From NCBI GenBank assembly GCA_002397275.1, contig DHAA01000035.1:1-53528 (forward strand): a DNA stretch of 53,528 nucleotides. The letters are read 5' to 3'. Shown here one piece after another: positions 27,071-35,172 of the stretch (position 1 is its first letter; each line of letters opens with the position of its first letter). Position numbers and translations under genes: made by a program. The DNA comes from Thermacetogenium sp. UBA4966. Its GTDB lineage: Bacteria > Bacillota > DSM-12270 > Thermacetogeniales > Thermacetogeniaceae. The notes beneath the pieces are model-generated. The model was not told the origin of the DNA. It ran no database searches and saw only the letters and a list, made by a program, of their open reading frames with translations.

Positions 27071-27107
27071 CAGGCATCACCATAACCTTCCTCTGATTAG
27101 CTGAGAT

Positions 27108-27136
27108 AAAAAAGCCCCGGGATAACCGGGACTTTT
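27108..27136. terminator. Bidirectional terminator between convergent genes
   Basis: AAAAGCCCCGG and CCGGGACTTTT form a stem with one mismatch around GATAA; T-rich sequence flanks it on the minus strand and TTTT on the plus strand. It lies between the stop codons of the sigma-54 activator (plus) and the corrinoid activator (minus) and can serve both. Confidence 0.85.
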
Positions 27137-27152
27137 CAACTTCACACAGCGC

Positions 27153-29009
27153 TCACATACACTTTTTTTGTTTAGGGAAATAAAGCGCCTTACCGAATAT
27201 TTCCGTGAATTTAGAATGCGCGGCCAATTCTTTATATTCCACAAAATCGGTGATCAGCCCCGTCCTTCTGTACTCTCCCACAGACAAAAGGGCTGCCTTC
27301 GACCCGGTGCCCGCGGCGTTGCCCACAGGCTTTACCCTGTCTTCCAGACAGGCCGGGATCAAGCCGATGGCACAAGCGCTGCTCTTATCCAAATAATTGC
27401 CGAACGCTCCGGCAAGCATCACTTCGAAGACATCCTCAGGAACAATCCCATACTCGGACAGGAGTATATCCACTCCCGCGGCAATCGCCCCTTTGGCCAG
27501 CTGAAGCTCTCGCACATCCCGCTGTGTAATAAACAAAGGCTTGCCGTGAGCGGTTTCCTCGGCTGGGGCCAGCAGAAATGAGGTCGACCCTTCATGTTTC
27601 ATAACACGGCCGGCAAACCTTTCCCCCCTGGTAGCGGAGAGTTGCTCGGAGGATTGAATCTTTCCCCTGTAATCAATTATTCCGGCCTTGAGCAGAACGG
27701 CGATGGCATCGATCAGCCCGGAACCGCAGATGCCTTTCGGTTTTTCATCACCGATAGTGGTATAAACGATATCTTCCCCTAACCGCACACTGTCTATCGC
27801 TCCTCTTGTTCCCCGCATTCCGCAGCTGATCTGCGCCCCTTCAAAAGCGGGTCCTGCCGCTGTTGAACAGGCAAGCAGCCGGTCCCTGGTACCCAGAACC
27901 ATCTCTCCATTGGTGCCGATATCGATAGCCAGCCTGATTTCACTGCTCTGGTCCAGCTCGGTAGCCAGAATAACCCCCACTGTGTCCGCCCCGACAAATC
28001 CGGCGATATTGGGCAGCACAAAAACCCTACCCGCGGGGTTGATCTCCAGCCCCAGAGCGCTCGCCTCCACATCCTGCGGAGACCCTGTTACAGGCACATA
28101 AGGAGCAAGAGCAATGTGCTTGGGATCAAGACCCATGAACAAATGATGCATACAGGAATTGCCCACGACCGAGACGGCATAGACGTCCTCTTTCTCATAC
28201 CCGGCGCCGCTGACGGCCTCTTCAATTATCCTGTTCATCGCTTCTATAATAACCTTTTGCAGCCTTTCCAGACCACCCGTTTCCTGCCCCGCATAGGTGA
28301 TCCTGGAAATAACGTCCGCGCCGTATTTGGTCTGAGGATTTATTGACGACGACACCCCCAGCTGTTTCCCGGTCAACAGATCCATCAGATAGCCCACGAC
28401 GGTTGTGGTGCCGATATCAAAGGCTATTCCCAGCATCCTGTCTTCGCTGTCCCCAGCCTCGACTCCCCATACTTCGTTTCCTGAGAGAACCGCGGTACAG
28501 GAAAACTTCTTCTCCCGCAGGGCTCCGGGCAGACGCCTGAGGGCAGGAAGGGAAATCCGCAGATTATTGTCTCCCAAAGCGCTGCGCAGGCGTTCCCAGT
28601 CAGGCCGCTGGTCCTCTATAGAAGGCCGCGGCAACTCCCGGTATATTTTACGCAGGTGCGGTTTTAGTTTCATCTCTCTTTCAGCGGCGTCAACGAGTAT
28701 CTTGTGCTCCTTGCTGTCTGACGAGGGGAGTTCCACAACGAGATCATCCTCAACCTTGATCGTACAGGCCAGACGCCAGCCTGAATCGATCTCCTCCTGG
28801 TCCAGATGATCATAATCAGATTCTGAAGGGGGGGCCGACCCCTTGCGGACCTGCAGCCGGCACTTTCCACACCTCCCCCTTCCGCCGCAGGGATAGTCGA
28901 AGTTCAGCCCGGCAATGTCCATGGCCTTTTTCAAGGGGGTACCGGCAGGTATTTCGATCTCTTCGTTCGTAGGTTGGAAAGTTACTATGTAGTTCTTGCA
29001 GTTTTTCAC
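27153..29009 (-). CDS. Corrinoid activation protein: [2Fe-2S] ferredoxin plus ASKHA ATPase (RACo type, DUF4445)
   Basis: The GTG at 29009 has AAGGAGG eleven bases upstream and gives about 618 residues; a TTG at 29036 without a visible site is the alternative. The N-terminal ferredoxin domain has CX5CX2CX31C (Cys 41, 47, 50 and 82 from the GTG). A linker follows, then an actin-like ATPase domain (GIAFDIGTTTVVGYL, later LAIDIGTNGEMVLG and CGSGLIDAIAVL). RACo-type proteins use ATP to return oxidised Co(II) corrinoid proteins to active Co(I). Together with the MttB and corrinoid genes on the other side of the activator it completes the methyltransferase machinery apart from the final methyl acceptor enzyme. 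Confidence 0.93.
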   Translation of the reverse strand: MKNCKNYIVTFQPTNEEIEIPAGTPLKKAMDIAGLNFDYPCGGRGRCGKCRLQVRKGSAPPSESDYDHLDQEEIDSGWRLACTIKVEDDLVVELPSSDSKEHKILVDAAEREMKLKPHLRKIYRELPRPSIEDQRPDWERLRSALGDNNLRISLPALRRLPGALREKKFSCTAVLSGNEVWGVEAGDSEDRMLGIAFDIGTTTVVGYLMDLLTGKQLGVSSSINPQTKYGADVISRITYAGQETGGLERLQKVIIEAMNRIIEEAVSGAGYEKEDVYAVSVVGNSCMHHLFMGLDPKHIALAPYVPVTGSPQDVEASALGLEINPAGRVFVLPNIAGFVGADTVGVILATELDQSSEIRLAIDIGTNGEMVLGTRDRLLACSTAAGPAFEGAQISCGMRGTRGAIDSVRLGEDIVYTTIGDEKPKGICGSGLIDAIAVLLKAGIIDYRGKIQSSEQLSATRGERFAGRVMKHEGSTSFLLAPAEETAHGKPLFITQRDVRELQLAKGAIAAGVDILLSEYGIVPEDVFEVMLAGAFGNYLDKSSACAIGLIPACLEDRVKPVGNAAGTGSKAALLSVGEYRRTGLITDFVEYKELAAHSKFTEIFGKALYFPKQKKCM

Positions 29010-29315
29010 AGGGACAAATACCTCCTTATCAAACAATCCATATTCTCAGGAATTTCAGCATCACAACTGCCTTTGTTTCTTCCCGGAAAGCCCCTAGAAT
29101 AAGTATCAAATACAGATTAATCATTTTAATCATGACAATAAATATTAATTTCGATGTTGTTCACTGTTATTCCTTTCACAAACGCTGCTGAGCATTAAAA
29201 ACCTCGGGCAAAAACTCTATATGTGAACTTACTTAACTTTCCCAGAATCACGTCTGCCGTGCCTGGGAATATTATTATAGAAAGAAAAAATTCAAAGAGA
29301 GGTGAACAGTGGGCA
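29010..29315. other. AT-rich divergent intergenic region with one stem-loop
   Basis: About 306 bases between the divergent corrinoid activator and serine hydrolase genes. It is AT-rich. At 29239-29269 an interrupted stem-loop is visible (TTCCCAG with CTGGGAA, and CACG with CGTG), which would fall in the leader of the serine hydrolase mRNA. I found no -24/-12 element and no copy of the GCAAAATATTTTGC palindrome here. Confidence 0.6.
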
Positions 29316-30221
29316 ATGCCGAGGCGAAAGAGAGCCTATCTTATTGTGGCTTTGCTCGCATTCGTTATGCTGGTTTTCGCGTTGGGGCAGATTATCGGGC
29401 CTCAGTCCCTGAAGGCGCTCGACACAAAACCTGACTACCAGCCGCTGCAAGACGAAGTCGCAAAATTCACAGCATCTCTACCGGGAACATATGGCATTTA
29501 CTTTAAAGATCTGGACTCCGGTGAGGGATTTGGAATCAACGAGAAAGCACCAATCCCGCCTGCCAGCACCATTAAACTGCCGGTGATACTATATTTGTAC
29601 GAGCAGGCGGCCGCCGGAAAGCTGGACTGGAGCGATCGCGTTCGCTACAACCAAAGCACCGACTACCAGGGCGGTGCCGGGGAACTGCAGTATGCGGCGC
29701 GCAATGGAGATACCTACTCTCTGCGTTGTTTAGCGACGATCGCCATCACTTTGAGCGACAACATCGCTCACAATATGCTGGTACGCCATCTGGGGTATGA
29801 CAATGTGATGGCTTTTATCAAGAAAATGGGGACCGACACCACCCGGCCCTTCGGCAGCGCGTCGACTACAGCCAGGGACATGGGGGCCTTTGCAGAAGGA
29901 GTTATCAGCTTTGCAGAAAGAAATCCGCAGCAGGGCGGAAGGCTATTAAACGACCTCGCCCACACCATCTACCATGTGGGCTTGCCTGGCGAACTGCCTT
30001 CCAAACTGGTGGTTTCCCATAAGGAGGGGAGCATTAACGGCGTGGCCACAGACGCAGGGATCGTCTTCTCCAGAAGGCCGTATATCCTGGCTATACTCTC
30101 TGAAGGAGTGAGTGATGAAGATACCGGTTTTAAGAACATAGCCAAGATCTCCCGCATCATCTACGACCACCAGCAGAAGCTGCCGGCAGCCGAAAACTTA
30201 GAACTGCCGGATTTGGAATAA
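29316..30221 (+). CDS. Membrane-anchored serine hydrolase of the class A beta-lactamase fold
   Basis: The ATG at 29316 (MPRRKRAYLIV) is chosen because AGAGGTGA precedes it; an upstream in-frame ATG at 29223 lies before the leader hairpin. About 301 residues with an N-terminal membrane segment (7-25). SxxK is S84-T-I-K87 and SDN is at 147-149, spaced as in class A enzymes. The omega loop seems short with no Glu166 equivalent, and the KTG box reads KEG. It is therefore more likely a cell-wall peptidase or esterase-like hydrolase than a true beta-lactamase. It stands alone between convergent and divergent neighbours. Confidence 0.85.
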   Translation: MPRRKRAYLIVALLAFVMLVFALGQIIGPQSLKALDTKPDYQPLQDEVAKFTASLPGTYGIYFKDLDSGEGFGINEKAPIPPASTIKLPVILYLYEQAAAGKLDWSDRVRYNQSTDYQGGAGELQYAARNGDTYSLRCLATIAITLSDNIAHNMLVRHLGYDNVMAFIKKMGTDTTRPFGSASTTARDMGAFAEGVISFAERNPQQGGRLLNDLAHTIYHVGLPGELPSKLVVSHKEGSINGVATDAGIVFSRRPYILAILSEGVSDEDTGFKNIAKISRIIYDHQQKLPAAENLELPDLE

Positions 30222-30264
30222 TGAATCAGGAGAATGGTTATAGCAGGAGAGAATTTATGAAGTG

Positions 30265-31341
30265 TTAGTAATGCTTCAATATATGGTATAAGTTGTCTCG
30301 CTGCGCGGCGGCAAAGCCCGCGTTTTTGATCAGGGTCGCCAGTTCCTGTTCAGAGCTGGAGTAGCCGACGCCTGCGGCTCGCACCACGTTTTCCTCAAGC
30401 ATGGTAGAACCGAAATCATTGGCGCCGAAAGCAAGCGCAATCTGGGCGACCTTTACCCCCTGAGTGACCCAGGACACCTGCAGGTTCGGAATATTATCCA
30501 AATAGATACGGCTCACGGCAGTCATACGCAAGTATTCCCAGGAGGAGATCGCTCTCCCTCCCAACATGGTATTGCCCGGCTGGTAAGTCCAGGGGATAAA
30601 AGCGGTAAAACCTCCGCTCTCGTCCTGTAGGGAGCGCACAGCTTCCAGGTGAGAAACGCGCTCACCCGGCGTTTCCCGGTGCCCAAACATCATAGTCGCA
30701 GTGGATTTCATGCCCATTCTGTGCACCGCGGCGGTCACCTCCAGCCAGCGCCGCGCCCCGATTTTCTCAGGGCTGATCTCTTGGCGCACTCGCTCTACGA
30801 GAATTTCCGCTCCCCCGCCGGGAAGGGAGTCCAGCCCCGCCTCCTGCAAACGTTTAATCACCTGCTCCAGAGGAAGCCCGCTTTTTTTCGCCAGATAGTC
30901 GATCTCCACAGGAGAGAGGGAATGCAGTTTAACCGGGTAACGCCTTTTGATCTCTTGGAAGAGGTTCTCGAAGTATTCCAGGTCCAGATCAGGATGGAGG
31001 CCCCCCTGCATCAGCACCTGGGTTCCGCCCACAGCAAGCAGTTCTTCAATTTTCCGAAAGATTTCCTCCTGTGTAAGCAGATACCCCTCCGCATGGCGCG
31101 GCGGCCGGAAAAAGGCGCAGAAGCGGCAGCCGCAACAGCAGATATTGGTGTAATTGATATTTCTGTCGATCACAAAAGTGACGACGCCCCGCGGGTGCTT
31201 CCGCCTTCTGACCTGATCCGCCATTAGCCCCAGGGAAAGCAAATCTGCCTTTTCCAGAAGGTAAAGCCCCTCTTCTGCTGAAATCCGCTCCCCGCTAAAA
31301 ACCTTATCACTGATTCTTTCCATGTTTAACGTCTGCGGCAA
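30265..31341 (-). CDS. mqnC: Cyclic dehypoxanthinyl futalosine synthase MqnC (radical SAM)
   Basis: The TTG at 31341 has GGAGGG six bases upstream; an ATG at 31323 is possible, and a start at 31440 would intrude on mqnA. About 358 residues. The radical SAM cluster motif is CCCGCRFCAF (CX3CX2C), and STATMMFGHRETP and FIPWTYQPGNT are MqnC hallmarks. MqnC cyclises dehypoxanthinyl futalosine in the futalosine route to menaquinone. It overlaps the 3' end of mqnA. mqnB and mqnD are not in the window. Confidence 0.93.
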   Translation of the reverse strand: MPQTLNMERISDKVFSGERISAEEGLYLLEKADLLSLGLMADQVRRRKHPRGVVTFVIDRNINYTNICCCGCRFCAFFRPPRHAEGYLLTQEEIFRKIEELLAVGGTQVLMQGGLHPDLDLEYFENLFQEIKRRYPVKLHSLSPVEIDYLAKKSGLPLEQVIKRLQEAGLDSLPGGGAEILVERVRQEISPEKIGARRWLEVTAAVHRMGMKSTATMMFGHRETPGERVSHLEAVRSLQDESGGFTAFIPWTYQPGNTMLGGRAISSWEYLRMTAVSRIYLDNIPNLQVSWVTQGVKVAQIALAFGANDFGSTMLEENVVRAAGVGYSSSEQELATLIKNAGFAAAQRDNLYHILKHY

Positions 31342-32185
31342 CAGTATCCCTCCAAACCTCCGCCTTAACCTGCGAATCAAGCAGACCGCAGCGCCAGGCA
31401 TATTCAAAGAACTGCTGCAGCCCATCCGCATAAAGCTCATACTTGATATGCCGGAAGTAGTCTTCCAAAACTTCCGCGGGGATGCCGATCAGGCTTTGCG
31501 CCTGTGCGGCGATAAACCTGCGGTGACTGCCGCTCCATGATTTTGCCTCCTGCAAGGCCCTCCATGTTTGGCGCAGCAAATCCGGCTGCTCTTCCATAAA
31601 ATCACGCCGCGCCACCCACAGGGCAAAGACCATCTGCTTACCCGTAAACCTTTTCCATTCGGCGCCCAGGTCATACATAAATTCCGCTTCCTCTGAATGT
31701 AAGCAGGCGATCCTCAGGGCTTCGTCCCCGATCACCAGAGTTGCCTGGGGATCCCCCCACCAGGGAGGCGCTCCCCGCGGCCTGTCAAAATAATCAGCTT
31801 CGATCCCATAAAACCTGCTCAGGATAATTTGCAGGAGAGCTATGCTGGTGGCCGAATAAGGCGTTAGGGAAATGCGTTCCCCGTCCAGCTGAGATAAAGG
31901 CTTCCTGCTCAGCAGAGCCACACTCCAAACCGCGCCGTCGCAGGCAATGCCCAGCCCGGGCAGCGCCACACAGGATCTGTGGCCGCGGGCATAGGCGATA
32001 GAAGAAACCGCGGTCACTTCCAGGTTCCCGGCAGCCAAAAGGCTATTCAGGCTGCTGGGGTGATCGGCCACAATGCGGGCAGAAAGCTTGATCAAACCCT
32101 TTTCCAGCGGGTAAAAAATTGGAAAACAATTGATATAGCTTACCCTTCCCAACCTTGGTTCCCCTAAAGATTCCCCTCTATTCAT
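31307..32185 (-). CDS. mqnA: Chorismate dehydratase MqnA
   Basis: 292 residues starting with the MqnA signature GRVSYINCFPIFYPLEKG. The protein has a periplasmic-binding-type fold that dehydrates chorismate to 3-[(1-carboxyvinyl)oxy]benzoate, the first futalosine-route step. It sits between mqnE and mqnC on the same strand, 44 bases after mqnE. Confidence 0.94.
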   Translation of the reverse strand: MNRGESLGEPRLGRVSYINCFPIFYPLEKGLIKLSARIVADHPSSLNSLLAAGNLEVTAVSSIAYARGHRSCVALPGLGIACDGAVWSVALLSRKPLSQLDGERISLTPYSATSIALLQIILSRFYGIEADYFDRPRGAPPWWGDPQATLVIGDEALRIACLHSEEAEFMYDLGAEWKRFTGKQMVFALWVARRDFMEEQPDLLRQTWRALQEAKSWSGSHRRFIAAQAQSLIGIPAEVLEDYFRHIKYELYADGLQQFFEYAWRCGLLDSQVKAEVWRDTVAADVKHGKNQ

Positions 32186-32229
32186 TAAAACCGGCCCCCG
32201 TGATTCTAAAATTTTTCATAACAATTTAA

Positions 32230-33339
32230 TCAAAAACGCCGTAGCACATGATATAGAGTATCCCTCTCCACCGGTATGCGCCCGGATTCCCGGATCACCC
32301 GCAAAAAGTTCTCTAACGGCTGGTACTGCGGAGTAGCGGCGCCGGCGTCATGGGCAATCCTCTCCTCCCTGACGACTCCGTCAAGGTCGTTTGCTCCGAA
32401 AGCCAGCGAAATTTGGGCAAGGTTTGGCGTAAGCATGATCCAAAATGATTTGATGTAAAGGAAATTATCCAGAAGCAAACGAGACAGGGCGACAATTTTC
32501 AGGTCGTCAAACCCTGATCTGCGCCGCAGGTGAGAAAAAGATGTATTTTCCGGATGAAAGGGAAGCGGTATAAACGCTAAGAAGCCGCCGGTTTCATCCT
32601 GGAGTGAACGCAGCCTGAGCAGGTGGTCCACTATGTCGCCGGGGCTCTCCAAATGCCCGTAAAGCATGGTGGCGTTGGTGGGCAGGCCCAACTGATGCGC
32701 GGCCTTATGAACCTCCAGCCAGCGCTCCCCGCTGATCTTCTGCGGGCAGATCTCCCGGCGGACCGCCGGGTTGAAAATTTCCGCCCCGCCTCCGGGAAGA
32801 GAACAGAGCCCCGCCTCCTGCAAACGGCTAAGAACTCCCTTTACTCCCAGCCCGGATATTTCCGCCAAAAAATCGATTTCCACAGCGTCAAAAGCCTGGA
32901 TACAAGCGTCGGGCAGGGCATCGCGCACTATCTTCAGCATCTCCTCATAATACGAAAAGGGAAGGGCCGGGTTAAGGCCCCCTACAATATGCACCTCGCT
33001 AGGCCGGTACACCTTGAATTGTTCAACCTTGGCGGCTATTTCAGCCAAAGTAAGCGCAAAGGCGCCCGGCGCCTCTGCTGTTCGTCCAAAAGCGCAAAAA
33101 CGGCAGAGATTTTTGCAGATATTGGTGTGGTTAATGTGCGCATTGTTTATAAAATAAACCACATCGCCCACCCTTTTCCTGCGCGCATAATCCGCCGTCA
33201 ACCCCAACTCAGGCAGGTTGGAAGACTCCGCCAAGAAAACGCCGTCTTCTCTGCTCAAGCGTTTACCTTGCTCAACTTTTTCCGCAATACCCCCCAACTG
33301 CCCCTGTAAAATTCTATTCCATGTTTTTTTGTCAAGCAT
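32230..33339 (-). CDS. mqnE: Aminodeoxyfutalosine synthase MqnE (radical SAM)
   Basis: 369 residues. Radical SAM motif CKNLCRFCAF, then VHIVGGLNP, NATMLYGHLE and FIPLPFHPENT, the MqnE rather than MqnC variants, and a C-terminal SLAFGANDLDGVVREE. It joins the MqnA product to adenosine derived from SAM. First gene of mqnE-mqnA-mqnC, which points to menaquinone-based anaerobic electron transport. Confidence 0.93.
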   Translation of the reverse strand: MLDKKTWNRILQGQLGGIAEKVEQGKRLSREDGVFLAESSNLPELGLTADYARRKRVGDVVYFINNAHINHTNICKNLCRFCAFGRTAEAPGAFALTLAEIAAKVEQFKVYRPSEVHIVGGLNPALPFSYYEEMLKIVRDALPDACIQAFDAVEIDFLAEISGLGVKGVLSRLQEAGLCSLPGGGAEIFNPAVRREICPQKISGERWLEVHKAAHQLGLPTNATMLYGHLESPGDIVDHLLRLRSLQDETGGFLAFIPLPFHPENTSFSHLRRRSGFDDLKIVALSRLLLDNFLYIKSFWIMLTPNLAQISLAFGANDLDGVVREERIAHDAGAATPQYQPLENFLRVIRESGRIPVERDTLYHVLRRF

Positions 33340-33566
33340 CGGCCCTCATCTCTTTCATTCTAATATATATACTTCTGTTTATGCGGGGTTTAATCCTTCA
33401 AATAAGATCACATTTATACATCCTCACCCTCATTTGGCATGACTTGGGGATATCTTAGCGCAGGCCGGCGGTAGAATCAAATATAGATACCGGCAGGAAT
33501 TAATACCGTCGATCTCGAACAAACTATAAACATAAAGCATAAGAAAATTTCCAGGAGGTGAAACAC

Positions 33567-33872
33567 TTGGCCGGCTTTCCACCCTTTGTACAGGATCTCG
33601 GCAAGCGCGACAAGGAATTTTACGATGCAGTTGCCAAAGTGATCGAAATTGCCACCAGGCCCGGGGCGGTAGATGAGAAAACAAAGGTTTTTATTTCGCT
33701 GGCTCTTGATGCTTACATTGGATCAGAGCGCGGGGTAATGGTTCTTTCCAACCGGGCGCGGGAGTTAGGCGCTACTGAGGAGGAGATCAACGAGGTGCTG
33801 CGCATCCCCTATTACGTAGCGGGATCCAGGCCGTTGATCACAGGCAATAACGCCTTCCCGAAAAAGGAATAG
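33567..33872 (+). CDS. Small carboxymuconolactone decarboxylase (AhpD)-like protein
   Basis: The TTG at 33567 lies eight bases after AGGAGG; a GTG at 33558 overlaps that site. About 101 residues, all-helical, with the CMD-type run KVFISLALDAYIGSERGV and ELGATEEEINEVLR. The CxxC of AhpD peroxidase partners is absent, so a redox role is not supported. Function unknown; it stands alone after a 227-base divergent gap from mqnE. Confidence 0.75.
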   Translation: MAGFPPFVQDLGKRDKEFYDAVAKVIEIATRPGAVDEKTKVFISLALDAYIGSERGVMVLSNRARELGATEEEINEVLRIPYYVAGSRPLITGNNAFPKKE

Positions 33873-33879
33873 CTTGTTC

Positions 33880-34095
33880 CTAGCTCTGGACACTGGAGAG
33901 AATATCTCTGGCAGCCTTCAACTGTTCAACTTGCACATAGATTTTTACCTCTGCCAGAGGGCCGATGGCTATTCCCTCAATAGGAGCTATGGACTCACGC
34001 AGTGTGAAGACCTTGATTCCGGCTGTTTGCAAGACGCCTTCAATGATAGCGTCTTCCGGCGGATAGACAACGGCCAGCAGCGCCATTCCCTCCAT
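33880..34095 (-). CDS. DUF2007-like small protein
   Basis: 71 residues from an ATG with AAGGAGGAG upstream. The pattern LLAVVYPPEDAIIEGVLQTAGI resembles DUF2007 proteins (a beta-alpha-beta domain linked to signalling). No catalytic motif. It converges on the CMD-like gene with only seven bases between stop codons. Confidence 0.6.
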   Translation of the reverse strand: MEGMALLAVVYPPEDAIIEGVLQTAGIKVFTLRESIAPIEGIAIGPLAEVKIYVQVEQLKAARDILSSVQS

Positions 34096-34229
34096 ATGTG
34101 CTCCTCCTTTTTATTAGTTCTTTTTTTATTTTAACATTTCAGGAGCCGTAAGGGAAAGAGATGGCAGGTATTAAAAGTTTCAGCGGGCGCATACTATTGA
34201 TAGATTCAAGCTACAAGGAGGAATGTTTT

Positions 34230-34427
34230 TTGGAAGGCACAGTAAAATGGTTTGACGAACGCAAAGGATATGGTTTTATTACGAGCGAAAGCGGAACCGA
34301 CGTCTTCGTCCATTTTTCAGCGATTCAAGAAGAGGGCTTCAAAACCCTGAGCGAAGGTCAGCGGGTTAAATTTGAAGTAACAGATGGACCCCGCGGCGAA
34401 CAGGCGACTAACGTACAGCCGCTCTAG
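34230..34427 (+). CDS. Cold-shock domain protein (CspA family)
   Basis: The TTG at 34230 follows AAGGAGG and gives 65 residues starting L/MEGTVKWFDERKGYGFI. The RNP1 motif KGYGFI and RNP2 motif DVFVHF bind single-stranded nucleic acid. Length 65 is standard for Csp. An ATG at 34161 in frame would add an unrelated tail and is rejected. Confidence 0.95.
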   Translation: MEGTVKWFDERKGYGFITSESGTDVFVHFSAIQEEGFKTLSEGQRVKFEVTDGPRGEQATNVQPL

Positions 34428-34476
34428 CACGTTCGGAAAGTAAGCACCCCTGTGCGCTATGCCGGAAGGTTTGGTT

Positions 34477-34509
34477 TTGTTGCAGGACTTATAAATCGTC
34501 CTGCAACAA
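34477..34509. terminator. Perfect 12-bp stem-loop between convergent genes
   Basis: TTGTTGCAGGAC and GTCCTGCAACAA surround a nine-base loop that contains the stop codon of the minus-strand gene. T-runs are weak on both sides, but the position between convergent stops suggests transcription termination or 3'-end protection for both. Confidence 0.6.
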
Positions 34510-35172
34510 TTCCTCAGCTTCATGTCTAAAAGCACAGGTTTTCCTTTTTGGGCAATCCTTACAGGCAAAATTCCCTTTTTTCACCCGATCCGCAGCGCCG
34601 ATGCCGAAAACCCCTGTTGTGGTCTTCACCGGTTTCATCATAAAGCTCTCATTGATCGAAACGCCGATCGTTTCAGGTGAAACAAGCCTGAATAAAACCT
34701 CCTGATCACGTATGTTCCAATCCAGCTGGCCAGGCTCTAAATACGCCGTGACCCCATACCCCGCATAGTCTTTCTTGATCTCCCGGTGCAAACTCCTCAT
34801 TAAAAAACCAACCGCAGTCGAGGCGTAAATATCCAACAAATAAGCTGTGAGCGGATCCCCTTCCTCGTTTAACCGACTAGTTTTCTTTTCCAGGGCATTC
34901 CCGACGGTGCAGCACATGGCTACAAGTTTTTCCGCGCCGTTAAGCAGTTTACAGAGGTGTTTGCTGCCGAACGCCTCGCCGTTTTTCAGAAACAGAACTT
35001 TTTCTTCGACTTTTTCAATGGCAAAAAAATCATACACTGTCTTCGGTTCCAAGAGGCTCTCCCCTAAAGAGATAACCTCCGGCAAACACTGTGCGATTCT
35101 TTCGTTTAAGCGTCCGCCGGCCCTCTTGATCAGCATCTCTTCCGTTACTTTAATCTGCAAGTTCTTCTGCAA
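34489..35172 (-). CDS. Vitamin B12-dependent methionine synthase activation-domain protein
   Basis: The TTG at 35172 has GAGGTGA five bases upstream and gives about 227 residues; an ATG at 35250 would overlap the helicase by 100 bases. The sequence SINESFMMKPVKTTTGVFGIG-like stretch (in pieces: SINESFMMKP, then KTTTGVFGIG) matches the SAM-binding region of the MetH reactivation domain. A C-terminal cysteine group CKDCPKRKTC could bind a metal or Fe-S cluster. Such stand-alone proteins are found with B12-dependent methyltransferases in anaerobes. It may assist MetH or other corrinoid proteins. It overlaps the dinG-like 3' end by 23 bases. Confidence 0.82.
   Translation of the reverse strand: MQKNLQIKVTEEMLIKRAGGRLNERIAQCLPEVISLGESLLEPKTVYDFFAIEKVEEKVLFLKNGEAFGSKHLCKLLNGAEKLVAMCCTVGNALEKKTSRLNEEGDPLTAYLLDIYASTAVGFLMRSLHREIKKDYAGYGVTAYLEPGQLDWNIRDQEVLFRLVSPETIGVSINESFMMKPVKTTTGVFGIGAADRVKKGNFACKDCPKRKTCAFRHEAEELLQDDL

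Noticed and set aside
29316..30221. Antibiotic-resistance beta-lactamase
   Set aside because: The KTG box and Glu166 equivalent are altered or missing, so resistance cannot be claimed.
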